Below, piece after piece: positions 18,386-27,163 of a stretch of 64,000 bases of DNA. The first letter of the stretch is position 1, and every line of letters starts with the position of its first letter. The notes beneath the pieces were generated by a model. That model was not told the origin of the DNA, searched no databases, and was given only the letters and a program-made list of their open reading frames with translations. Where the stretch lies: contig CAVQMB010000031.1 in assembly GCA_963713445.1 (NCBI GenBank), positions 191,381 to 255,380 on the forward strand. The letters are read 5' to 3'. This stretch comes from CAVQMB01 sp963713445 (GTDB lineage: Bacteria > Pseudomonadota > Gammaproteobacteria > Competibacterales > Competibacteraceae). The translations under genes were made by a program, and so were the position numbers.

Positions 18386-19342
18386 CTAGCGCCGGTGCAG
18401 CAATCGCGGATTGCTGACCGTCGACAGGATATCGGCCAGCAGATTCAGCAGAATGTAGACCACGGCAAAGATCATGCTACAGGCCTGCACCACCGGGACG
18501 TCGCGCTTGGACACCGAATCCACCAGTAGCTGGCCGAGGCCCGGATATACAAACACCACTTCGACCACCACGACCCCGACGATCAGATAGGCCAGGTTGA
18601 GCACGATCACGTTGATGATAGGTGACAGCGCATTGGGCAGGGCATGGTGGAGGATGATGCGGGCGTTACTCATGCCCTTGAGTTTGGCCATCTCGATATA
18701 GGGGCTGGCCAGCAGGTTGATGATCGATGCCCGGGTCATTCGCATCATGTAGGCGGTTATCAGCAGCGTCAGGGTCAGGGCTGGCAGCAGCGTGGCATGA
18801 ACCCGGTCCCAGAACGGCATCCCGGCGCTGACGTTGGCGATGCTGGGAAACCAGCGCAGTTTGACGGCCAGAAACAGAATCATGACGTAGGCGGCAAAAA
18901 AGTCCGGCGAGGATACCGCGCCGAGCGCTACGAGGTTGATGGCACGGTCGAAGATCGTGTTTCGGAACAGCGCCGTGAGAATGCCCAGTGTGACCGCTAT
19001 CGGTATCGCTATGATGGCAGCCAGTGCGGCCAGGAATAACGTATTGCCGAGCCGACCGCTGATCAGGCTGGAAATCTTCTGGCCGGTGGCCAGTGACTGG
19101 CCAAAATTGCCGTGTACCATGCCTTCCAGCCAGTGCAGGTAGCGAATGTGGGCCGGCTGATTGAGGCCAAGTTCTTTGCGGAATGCGGCCACCGTGGCCG
19201 GTGTGGCTGATTGACCGAGGATTTCCTGGGCCAGATCGCCGGGCAGCATCGATACGCTCGAGAAGATGATCACCGACACCACGAAAAGCGTCAGCAGCCC
19301 GAGCGCGAGTCGATGTAACACCATTTTCAGAATCGGATGCAT
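18386..19342 (-). CDS. Peptide-type ABC transporter permease (DppB-like)
   Basis: The 318-residue inner-membrane protein has six predicted helices and the DppB N-terminal signature (LGLLTLFVVSVIIFSSVSMLPGD). The cytoplasmic EAA coupling loop reads MAKLKGMSNARIILHHALPN, and the end reads DILSTVSNPRLLHRR. It is intact, unlike the genes after it. It stands second in a minus-strand operon: solute-binding protein, DppB, DppC, fused ATPase. Dpp/Opp-type systems import peptides, but related systems take nickel, opines or other small solutes. The substrate here is unknown. Confidence 0.9.
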   Translation of the reverse strand: MHPILKMVLHRLALGLLTLFVVSVIIFSSVSMLPGDLAQEILGQSATPATVAAFRKELGLNQPAHIRYLHWLEGMVHGNFGQSLATGQKISSLISGRLGNTLFLAALAAIIAIPIAVTLGILTALFRNTIFDRAINLVALGAVSSPDFFAAYVMILFLAVKLRWFPSIANVSAGMPFWDRVHATLLPALTLTLLITAYMMRMTRASIINLLASPYIEMAKLKGMSNARIILHHALPNALSPIINVIVLNLAYLIVGVVVVEVVFVYPGLGQLLVDSVSKRDVPVVQACSMIFAVVYILLNLLADILSTVSNPRLLHRR

Positions 19343-19345
19343 GGT

Positions 19346-19749
19346 CTATAGATCACCTTTCTGAGTCGTTGGGTGGTCCTGGGTCGGGGCAGCCGGGACA
19401 CACCGCCCTGAACCCTGCAGTCGATGGCTTGTGCGCCACCGCGATTGCGGCTGTTCGCCGACTGGCCGCGGCCGCGTCACACTGGCCTGCCGCAGGCGCC
19501 TGCGGCAGGCCACGTTTCTATAGCTAACCGGACATGCGCTGGAGTACGCCTTCAGCCGCCGGTACAGTGGCGTCAGCGTGGCGCTAATCGACGCCGTGCC
19601 GCGTGACCGGGACACGGCCCGGCCACATCCTGATACGGCCGGACGTGCTTACGCTGATTTGTGCGTGCCCGGTGGTACCGGCTGGTTCAATATCATGAGT
19701 GATCTGCCGGGATGCAGAGCGCCATCCCGGCAGGGTACAGGTGTCAGGC
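19346..19749. other. 404-base gap between binding-protein gene and dppB, containing a 30-bp palindrome
   Basis: No convincing gene is present between the end of the solute-binding protein gene and the dppB start. The gap holds a perfect 30-bp palindrome (annotated separately) and otherwise GC-rich DNA. Such a gap after the binding-protein gene commonly lets that protein be expressed in excess over the permease, by termination or RNA processing. That role is inferred. Confidence 0.5.
19483..19512. repeat. Perfect 30-bp palindrome
   Basis: The half site TGGCCTGCCGCAGGC is followed without spacer by its exact reverse complement GCCTGCGGCAGGCCA. As RNA it would form a very stable hairpin on either strand. 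It lies between the binding-protein gene and dppB, so it may halt transcription or protect the upstream mRNA end. No T run follows. It could also be a REP-like dispersed element; copies elsewhere cannot be seen from this window. Confidence 0.7.
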
Positions 19750-21318
19750 TCAGGCAAACCACCAGCGTTCCATAGCACGCATGTCGTCCAGGGCCATGTA
19801 GTTGCCGATCTTGGGCGGGTGGTGCAGCTTGGAGGAAAAGGCACCGACATAGTTGGCCAGCATCAGCACAGCATCACCGCTTTCGTCGCGGACCATGGCC
19901 TGCATGTCGCGGTACATTTCCTGGCGTTTGTGCTTGTCCAACTCAGCGCGGGCGGCGACCAGCAGCTTCTGGAATTTCTCGTTCTCCCAGTGAGTATCGT
20001 TCCAGGCGCCACCGGCGGCGAACTCGGTGGTGAACATCCAGTCGGCGGTCGGCCGCCCGCCCCAGTAGCACATGCACCATGGCTTCTTCATCCAGACGTT
20101 GGACCAGTAACCGTCATCGGGTTCGCGCACCACATTGATGTCGATGCCGGCCTTGGCGGCACTGGCCTTGTAAAGTACGGCGGCATCGACGGCGCCGGCG
20201 AAAGCGGCGTCGGCGGCACTCAGATTCACCTTGAGCTGCTTCAGCCCGGCCTTCTTGAGGTAATGCCTGGCTTTGTCGGGATCATATTGGCGCTGCGGGA
20301 AGGCGGCATGGAAGGCGGTTCCCGGTGGGATCGGGTTGTCGTTGCCGGGCTTGCCGTGACCATGCAGGATGGTCTTGACCATCTCCTTGCGGTTGGCGGC
20401 ATACTTCAGTGCCATGCGCACGTTGTTGTCATTGAACGGCGCGATGGAGGTGATCATTGGCGCGGTATACTGCTGGGTGCCGGTCACATTATAGATTTTG
20501 ATGCCCGGGCGGCGCTTCAGCAGGTTGACGGTCTTCAGGTCGCAGCGGTCCATCAACTGGATCTGCCCGGTAACCAGGGCATTGGTGCGGGCTGATACGT
20601 CCTTGATTGACAGTACTTCGACCGAATCGAAATGGCCCCGACCCTTTTTCCAGTAGTGCGGATTGCGGGTCAGCGTGGTGTTTACCCCAGGCTCGAAATG
20701 ATCGAGCTTGTAGGCGCCCGTGCCGTTGCCGGATTTCCAGTCCACGCCGTCGCCCTTGGCCGGCAGGATCAGCAGGTGATAATCGCTTACCAGGTAGGGC
20801 CAGTCGGCGCTGCCGTCGCTGAGTGTGAAAACGACGGTATGGTCGCCGTCGGCCTTGATGTCGGTGACTTTGGACAGCAACGGTTTGGCGGCCGATTTGG
20901 AATCCTTGCCCATGTGATGGTGATAGGTGGCGATCACATCCTGGGCGACAAACGGCTTGCCATCGTGGAACTGCACGCCCTTGCGCAGCTTGAAGGTCCA
21001 GATCTTGGCATCGGGGCTGGCATGCCACGACTCCGCCAGGTCGGGGATTAGCTTGCCGTCGTCCATCTCGGTAAGGGTGTTGCGCAGACCAAAGCCAACG
21101 AACTGCATGTAGGTGTCGGTGGCCAGTCCCGGGTCCATGGTGTCACTGGTGGAGCCGGCACCGATGCCGACCTTGAGGTGGCCGCCCTGTTTCGGTCCGG
21201 CTGCGAAGGCTTCCGGGCCCAGCAGGCCGCTCAGTCCCATCACCACCGTACCACCGGCACCAGCGGCCAGTAGCTGGCGGCGGGTTAAACCGAACGAATC
21301 ATCGTGCTTATTCGCCAC
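19750..21318 (-). CDS. Peptide-type ABC transporter solute-binding protein (family 5), Tat-like signal
   Basis: The 522-residue periplasmic protein starts with a twin-arginine-like signal (LTRRQLLAAGAGGTVVMGLSG) ending near AFAA. The family 5 (DppA/OppA) signature follows: PDLAESWHASPDAKIWTFKL, then VQFHDGKPFVAQDV. The lobe carrying the ligand contact region has TGAYKLDHFEPGVNTTL, and later NVRMALKYAANRKEMV. It captures a ligand and delivers it to the DppBC-type permease encoded downstream. Tat export is suggested by the paired arginines. The ligand is unknown; the nearby betaine genes make a modified amino acid possible, though family 5 proteins usually bind peptides. Confidence 0.9.
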   Translation of the reverse strand: MANKHDDSFGLTRRQLLAAGAGGTVVMGLSGLLGPEAFAAGPKQGGHLKVGIGAGSTSDTMDPGLATDTYMQFVGFGLRNTLTEMDDGKLIPDLAESWHASPDAKIWTFKLRKGVQFHDGKPFVAQDVIATYHHHMGKDSKSAAKPLLSKVTDIKADGDHTVVFTLSDGSADWPYLVSDYHLLILPAKGDGVDWKSGNGTGAYKLDHFEPGVNTTLTRNPHYWKKGRGHFDSVEVLSIKDVSARTNALVTGQIQLMDRCDLKTVNLLKRRPGIKIYNVTGTQQYTAPMITSIAPFNDNNVRMALKYAANRKEMVKTILHGHGKPGNDNPIPPGTAFHAAFPQRQYDPDKARHYLKKAGLKQLKVNLSAADAAFAGAVDAAVLYKASAAKAGIDINVVREPDDGYWSNVWMKKPWCMCYWGGRPTADWMFTTEFAAGGAWNDTHWENEKFQKLLVAARAELDKHKRQEMYRDMQAMVRDESGDAVLMLANYVGAFSSKLHHPPKIGNYMALDDMRAMERWWFA

Positions 21319-21430
21319 AGTAATTTCCTCATCTTGTTGCTCTATTCGACGCTACCCTTTATATACCCTGCCACACCGCATCACCAAACTGTAACGCCTA
21401 ATACGGCAAGGCAGGGTGTAAAATTTGGTT

Positions 21431-21940
21431 ATGTCAACAACGCCTGAACAACTGCTGGAGCGGCTTGATGCACTCGGCATAGAGTATCGCTATTACCAGC
21501 ATCCTCAAGTATTTACAGTCGACGAGGCGCGCTGTCACTGCAGTCACATTCCCGGCGGGCATTGCAAGAATTTGTTCCTGCGCGCCAAGAAAAAGCAATA
21601 TTGGCTACTGGTGTTGGAAGCGGATGCCCGGGTCGATCTCGACGGGCTGGCGCGCCATGTTGGCGCTAGCCGGTTCAGTTTTGCCAGTCGCGAGCGCCTG
21701 CTGCAGATTCTCGGCGTGATTCCGGGCGCAGTGACTCCGCTGGCCCTAATCAATGACCACGACCAGCGCAGTCGGGTGGTCCTCGACCAGCGTCTGATGG
21801 ATTTCCAAACGGTCAATTTCCATCCCCTGATCAATGCTGCGACGGTGTCGGTCAGACCCGACGATCTGCTGCGTTTCATCCGTGCCTGCGGACGCCAGCC
21901 GCAACTGATGGACTTCAGCGCGCTCGGGCTTGCCGGCTGA
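21431..21940 (+). CDS. YbaK/ProX-type aminoacyl-tRNA deacylase (trans-editing)
   Basis: The 169-residue protein has the YbaK/Cys-tRNA(Pro) deacylase fold with IPGGHCKNLFLRAKKKQYW, where the conserved lysine of KNLFL is essential in the family. VIPGAVTPLALINDHDQRSRVV and VNFHPLINAATVSV complete the ProX (PrdX) signature. Family members hydrolyse alanine or other wrong amino acids from tRNA-Pro. The ATG at 21431 fits the family start. Its stop abuts the LysR gene stop with no spacing (convergent). Confidence 0.88.
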   Translation: MSTTPEQLLERLDALGIEYRYYQHPQVFTVDEARCHCSHIPGGHCKNLFLRAKKKQYWLLVLEADARVDLDGLARHVGASRFSFASRERLLQILGVIPGAVTPLALINDHDQRSRVVLDQRLMDFQTVNFHPLINAATVSVRPDDLLRFIRACGRQPQLMDFSALGLAG

Positions 21941-22870
21941 TCATTCCGGGACACTACCGAGGTCGCTCGCCGCTGCCTCCCGGATCAGCCAGTCGCGCAG
22001 TTGGGACGCAGCCGCGCTCAGTGGGTGCAGGCGTGGTGCCACCAGATACATTGGGTGGTCGGTTGTCAGGCTTTGTGGCATTGGCTGCACCAGTCGGCCC
22101 TCGGCCAGCAGCGGTGCCACGATATGGTGCCAGCCCAGGGCTATGCCCTGACCTTCCAGTGCCGCCCGGATCACGATGGAATAGTCGTTGAAGCTGAACA
22201 AACGGCGGCCGCGCGGCAGTGCGATGCCGAAGTGGGCCAGCCACCCGGCCCAGTCCAGTCGTGGGCGGTAGTGTTCCTCCAGGTGCAGCAAAGGAGTCGT
22301 CAGCAACGCCTCGGGCTGGTCGAGGGGGTGCCAGCGCTGACGGAACGCCGGGCTGCACACCGGGAAGATCTCCTCGTCGACGAAATGCCAGCTGTGGTGC
22401 CGCGGCCAGGTGCCGCTGCCCAGCGGAATCGCCAGATCGATTCCTTCACGGGCGAGATCGGGGTCGCTGTCAGTGGTGATACAGCGGAGTTCAATATCTG
22501 GGTGGTCGTGCTTGAACCGGGCCACCCGCGGAAGCAGCCAGTAGGTCGCCGTTGCAGTGGAAACGGCTAGTGTGACCTGGCGCCGGCTTGCGCCCATGGT
22601 ACGGACTTGGCGCACGCCCTGATAAATCAGTTCCAGCCCCAGCCCGACCTGCTCCAGTAAGTAGCGGCCGGCTTCAGTCAGTTGTACTCCCTTGTGGCGC
22701 CGCTCGAACAAGGCGACACCGACCTGTTCCTCTAACTGACGGATGGTGTGACTGACCGCCGGCTGGGTGACCCGCAGTTCCTCCGCGGCCCGGGTGAAAT
22801 TGCCGCAGCGGGCCGCGGCTTCGAACACGATCAGGCTGTTGGGGGAGGGGTTGCGATAGAGCATGGCCAT
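21941..22870 (-). CDS. LysR-family transcriptional regulator (GcvA-like)
   Basis: The roughly 309-residue protein has an N-terminal winged helix-turn-helix (NSLIVFEAAARCGNFTRAAEELRVTQPAVSHTIRQLE, residues about 10-45). A type-2 periplasmic-binding-like effector domain follows, with GWHHIVAPLLAEGRLVQP. The overall layout is GcvA-like. The ATG at 22870 was chosen; one at 22864 is also possible. It is divergent from the MttB-family gene with about 122 bases between, so it is the natural candidate to control that gene. The 22871-22992 gap should contain its operator, but no clear T-N11-A pair was picked out. Confidence 0.9.
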   Translation of the reverse strand: MAMLYRNPSPNSLIVFEAAARCGNFTRAAEELRVTQPAVSHTIRQLEEQVGVALFERRHKGVQLTEAGRYLLEQVGLGLELIYQGVRQVRTMGASRRQVTLAVSTATATYWLLPRVARFKHDHPDIELRCITTDSDPDLAREGIDLAIPLGSGTWPRHHSWHFVDEEIFPVCSPAFRQRWHPLDQPEALLTTPLLHLEEHYRPRLDWAGWLAHFGIALPRGRRLFSFNDYSIVIRAALEGQGIALGWHHIVAPLLAEGRLVQPMPQSLTTDHPMYLVAPRLHPLSAAASQLRDWLIREAAASDLGSVPE

Positions 22871-22992
22871 CAAGTTATTTTATGACAAACATGAGATTGC
22901 GCGCCGGTCACAGAACCCGATAGCTAGCATAGAATCATCCACTTGGCGTGATATAGCGCCTGACGCCTTACGGCCAGAGGAGTGAGCATGCC

Positions 22993-24536
22993 ATGACTGC
23001 GACTGATACCCAGAGGCGCCGGCGCGGCGGCGCCCGCGCGCGCCGCCAGGCCCAACGTAGCAGCAGTCCGGTAGCACCCGCGTATATACGCCGGCGTATC
23101 CCCACCTACGATATTCTGGATGAAACCGGTCTGGTGGCCATCGAGCGCACGGCCGACCGGATCCTGGCCGAGGTTGGCATCGAGTTCCGCGGCGATGACG
23201 AGGCCATCCGGCTGTTCCGGGAATCCGGCGCCCGAGTCGATGGCGTCCGGATTCGCTTCGAGCCTGGCCATCTGCGGGAAATTCTGCGCACGGCGCCGGC
23301 CGAATTCACCCAACATGCCCGCAACCCGGAACGTTCGGTACGCATCGGCGGTGACCACGTGGTGTTCGCTCCGGCCTACGGCTCGCCGTTCGTGATGGAC
23401 CTGGATCGGGGCCGGCGTTACGGGGCGCTCGAGCCGATTTCCGGAATTTCGTGCGGCTGGCCTATTCGTCGCCCTGGCTGCATCATTCCGGCGGCACGGT
23501 ATGCGAGCCAGTCGACGTGCCGGTCAACAAGCGCCATCTCGACATGGTGTACGCTCATATCCGCTATTCCGATAAGCCGTTCATGGGCTCGATTACGGCC
23601 GAGGAGCGGGCCGAGGACTCCATCGAAATGGCGCGGATCGTGTTTGGGCCGGGATTCATCGATCAGAACTGCGTGATCCTGGGTAACGTTAACGTCAACT
23701 CCCCACTGGTCTGGGACGGTACCATGACCCGGGCTGCACGGGCCTATGCTCGGGCCAATCAGGCGGCGGTAATCGTGCCATTCATACTGGGTGGCGCCAT
23801 GGGGCCGGTGACCAATGCCGGCGCCATCGCCCAGGCCCTGGCCGAGACCATGGTCGGCTGTGCTCTGACCCAGCTGGAGCGGCCCGGTGCGCCGGTGATC
23901 TTCGGCAATTTCCTGTCGTCGATGTCGCTGCGCTCGGGGGCGCCGACCTTCGGCACGCCGGAGCCGGCGGTCGGTTCGCTGGTGGTAGGGCAACTGGCCC
24001 GGCGACTGGGATTGCCGCTGCGCGGCTCGGGCTCGTTCACCACTTCCAAACTCCCTGATGGCCAGGCCATGACGGAAAGCGTTATGTCGATGCTGGCTGC
24101 GGTCCACTGTGGTGCCAACTTCGTGCTGCATTCGGCCGGTTTTCTGGACGGGCTGCTGTCGATGAGCTACGAGAAGTTCGTCATGGACGCGGATTTTTGC
24201 GGTGCTCTGCATACTTATCTGGGTGGAGTCACGGTGGATACCAACGCTTTGGCGCTGGACGCGTTTCACGAGGTCGGTCCCGGTACCCACTTCTTCGGCT
24301 GCGCCCATACTATGGCCAATTACGAGACCGCCTTCTGGGATTCGGAACTATCGGACAACAACTCGTTCGAGCAGTGGTCGGACGACGGCGCCGAAAACAT
24401 CATGACCCGTGCCAACCGGCGCTGGAAAAAGCTGCTGGCCGAATACCAGGCACCGTCGCTGGACCCGGCGGTCGATCAGGCGTTGCAGGATTTCATCGCC
24501 CGTCGCAAGGCGGCGATGGAAGACGCCTGGCACTGA
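22993..24536 (+). pseudogene. MttB-family trimethylamine/betaine:corrinoid methyltransferase, one frameshift (non-pyrrolysine type)
   Basis: The gene spans about 515 codons, the family length. The start at 22993 has AGGAG upstream. The N-terminus is Arg-rich, followed by YDILDETGLVAIERTADRIL and VVFAPAYGSPFVMDLDRG. One base appears missing near 23433 (GAGCC where GAGGCC would fit). The second part reads FRNFVRLAYSSPWLHHSGG, VCEPVDVPVNKRHLDMVY, a long barrel region and ARNRRWKKLLAEY-like C-terminus. The barrel portion has no in-frame amber codon, so it is not a pyrrolysine enzyme. Family members move a methyl group from a quaternary amine (for example glycine or proline betaine) to a corrinoid protein. 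No corrinoid protein gene is near. A single deletion suggests sequencing error rather than decay. Confidence 0.82.
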
Positions 24537-24566
24537 CCCTCTTAGCCGCGATTTCGGAGTACTGCT

Positions 24567-24710
24567 ATGAGCCCGGCTTTTCCAAGCCTTTTCTCGCCGC
24601 TGACACTGCGGCACAAAAGGTTGCGGTCGCGGTTGGTGTTCGGCGCCGATACCGCCAACATGGCCGTCATGGCAAACTTTGAAGGCCGCCAACTGGCCCA
24701 ACGACTCTGA
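24567..24710 (+). pseudogene. N-terminal remnant of an NADH:flavin oxidoreductase (OYE family)
   Basis: A 47-codon frame reads MSPAFPSLFSPLTLRHKRLR then SRLVFGADTANMAV and stops. LFSPLTLRH.RLRSRLVFGA..TANM is the start of an Old Yellow Enzyme-type barrel, where the normal protein runs for 600 or more residues. It ends about 12 bases before the start of the larger OYE-FAD gene. It may be the left end of a second OYE gene lost by deletion, or a short ORF kept by chance. It does not match the N-terminus of its neighbour (PLLQPFQLKHLTLRNRIMS) residue for residue, so a simple duplication of that gene is unlikely. Confidence 0.5.
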
Positions 24711-24721
24711 GGTTCTTCATC

Positions 24722-26776
24722 GTGACTGCGAAAGACCCGCTGCTACAGCCGTTTCAGCTCAAGCACCTGACCCTGCGCAACCGCATCATGTCGACAGCGC
24801 ACGAGCCGGCTTATTCCGAGGACGGCATGCCCAAGGATCGCTACCGGCTCTATCACCTGGAAAAGGCCAAGGGCGGGATCGCGCTGACCATGACCGCCGG
24901 TTCGGCGGTGGTCTCGCGCGGACTCGCCGGCCGCCTTCGGCAATCTGCATGCCTACAAGGACGACATCGTGCCGTGGCTCAAGCAGCTCGCCGACGACTG
25001 CCACGAGCATGGCGCGGCGGTGATGATCCAGCTCACCCATCTCGGCCGGCGCACCAACTGGAACAAGGCCGACTGGCTGCCGGTGCTGGCGCCTCGCCGG
25101 TGCGCGAGCCCGCCCACCGCGCCTTCCCCAAGGATCGCCGAGGACTGGGATCATCGAGCGCATCGTCGCCGACTACGCGGCCGCCGCCCAGCGCATGCAG
25201 GCAGCCGGCCTGGACGGCATCGAGTTCGAGGCCTACGGCCACCTGATGGATCAGTTCTGGTCGCCGGCCACCAATCAGCGCGACGACGACTATGGCGGCT
25301 CCCTCGACAACCGCCTGCGCTTCACCTTGCGGGTGCTGGACGCGGTGCGCACCGCGGTCGGGCCGAAGTTCATCGTCGGCATGCCGGCATGGTGGCCGAC
25401 GAGGACTGGGACAAAGGGCTTAGCAGCGAAGAGGGCGTCGAGATCGCCGCGGCGACTTGTGCGGCACCGGCAAGGTCGATTTCCTCAACATCATCCGCGG
25501 CCACATCGAGACCGACGCGGCGCTGGCCAACGTCATCCCCGTCCAGGGCATGGCGGTCGGCGCCGCATCTCGACTTCGCCGGCGAGGTGCGCGCCGCCAC
25601 CCAGTTTCCGGTCTTCCATGCCGCCCGCATCAACGACGTCGCCACCGCCCGCCATGCCGATCGCCGAAGGCAAGCTCGACATGGTCGGCATGACCCGCGC
25701 GCACATCGCCGACCCGCATATCGGCCGTAAGATTGCCGAGGGCCGCGAGCAGCGAAATCCGGCCCTGCGTCGGCGCCACCTATTGCCTCGACCGCATCTA
25801 CGAAGGCCACGAGGCGCTCTGCATCCATAATCCGGCAACCGGCCGCGAGGCGACCATGCCGCATGTCATCACCCGCAGCGAGTGGACCGGCGAAGCGCGT
25901 CGTGGTCGTCGGCGCCGGTCCTGCCGGGCTGGAGGCGGCCCGGGTGGCGGCCGAGCGCGGCCATGCGGTGGTGCTGTTCGAGGCTGCCGATCAGCCGGGC
26001 GGGCAGGTGCGTGCTGGCCGCCCGCCAGCGGCGCCGGTCGGAACTGATCGGGATCGTCGACTGGCGGATGCGGCGGTGCACGGCGCTGGGTGTCGAACCG
26101 CATTTCAACGTGTTTGCCGAGGCCGATGACGTACTGGCTGAGGACCCGGACATAGTGATTGTCGCTACCGGCGGCTTGCCCAATACAGGGTTGCCCGAAC
26201 AGGGCAGCGAACTGGTCGTATCGAGCTGGGATATTCTGTCGGGCGATGTCAAGCCGGCCGCCAGCGTGCTGCTGTTCGACGACAATGGTGGCCATCCCGG
26301 CATGCAGGCCGCTGAGATTCCTGGCGGAAGACGGTTCCGAGCTGGAGATCGTCTCGCCCGAGCGCTTCTTCGCCCCCGAGATCGGTGGCCTCAACCACGT
26401 CGCCTACGCCAAGGTGTTCCAGCGCCACAATGTTCGAATTACCATCAACCGCCGGCTGCTGGGTGCCCGGCGCGAGGGCAACCGGGTTGCTGCCATCGTC
26501 GGGAGCGACTATGTCGACGGCAAGGAGGTCCGCCTAGTGGATCAGATCGTGGTCGAACACGGCACGCTGCCGCTCGACGAACTGTATTTCGAGCTCAGGG
26601 ACGGCTCGCGCAATCATGGCGAGATCGATTACAAGGCTTTGATCCGCGGTGAGCCTCAGATGGTACCGCGTAACCCGGACGGTGACTATCGCCTCTACCG
26701 GATCGGTGATGCGGTATCCAGCCGCAATATTCATGCTGCGATCTATGACGCATTGCGGTTGTGCAAGGATTTCTGA
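24722..26776 (+). pseudogene. OYE/FAD-dependent demethylase (DgcA/StcD-like NADH:flavin oxidoreductase), about a dozen frameshifts
   Basis: Reframed, the gene encodes about 680 residues in two parts. The first is an FMN-binding OYE barrel from PLLQPFQLKHLTLRNRIMST through MIQLTHLGRRTNW, GIEFEAYGHLMDQFWSPATN, DYGGSLDNRLRFTL and DMVGMTRAHIADPHI. An Fe-S cysteine region (RPCVGATYCLDRIY) joins it to an FAD/NAD(P) domain with VVVVGAGPAGLEAARVAAERG, ending LDELYFELRD and AAIYDALRLCKDF. This matches N-methylproline (StcD) and dimethylglycine (DgcA) demethylases, which oxidise N-methyl groups. About 13 extra bases (mostly single G or C) and one missing base break it. The GTG start has GAGG upstream. 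It follows the MttB-family gene and likely shares its pathway. Confidence 0.75.
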
Positions 26777-27163
26777 TGCTGCTGCTGGCGGCTTTTGAAA
26801 CCGGCCGGGTAGTGGCTGCCGTCGTGCGTGTTTTGGCCGATGCGATCGGTCTTTGGCCGAGTGCCCGGTCGGGTTCGGAGCCGACAACAGGTTGACGGCC
26901 CCCCGTTTAGCCGACACCCTAGCAGGGCTTGGCTGTCGCAAGCTCCCGGTCAGGCGCCGAAGCGGCAAACAGGGTCGGGTGCCCGTGCTGCTGGCGACAC
27001 GGGAGTTACGGCCGGGCGGCCCCTGAATATGCGGAAGTGTCGCCTGAACGTCAAAACTTGTCGCTTGTCGCTTGCGACTTAGACGGCTATGGGCTAACAA
27101 TAAAAATAACCCTAGAAAAAGCGTAATAATTTCTAACTCCACCTGGATCGGAGGCTGATGCCG
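26777..27163. other. Intergenic region upstream of the second binding-protein gene
   Basis: No gene could be supported in these 387 bases. The left part is GC-rich and noncoding. From about 27085 the sequence turns AT-rich (AATAAAAATAACC-type stretches), a likely promoter region for the following ABC operon, and ends in GGAGG nine bases before the chosen start of the binding-protein gene. Confidence 0.5.

Noticed and set aside
22993..24536. Pyrrolysine-type MttB with a read-through amber codon
   Set aside because: The break is a frame change, not an in-frame TAG; the barrel portion is open without an amber codon.
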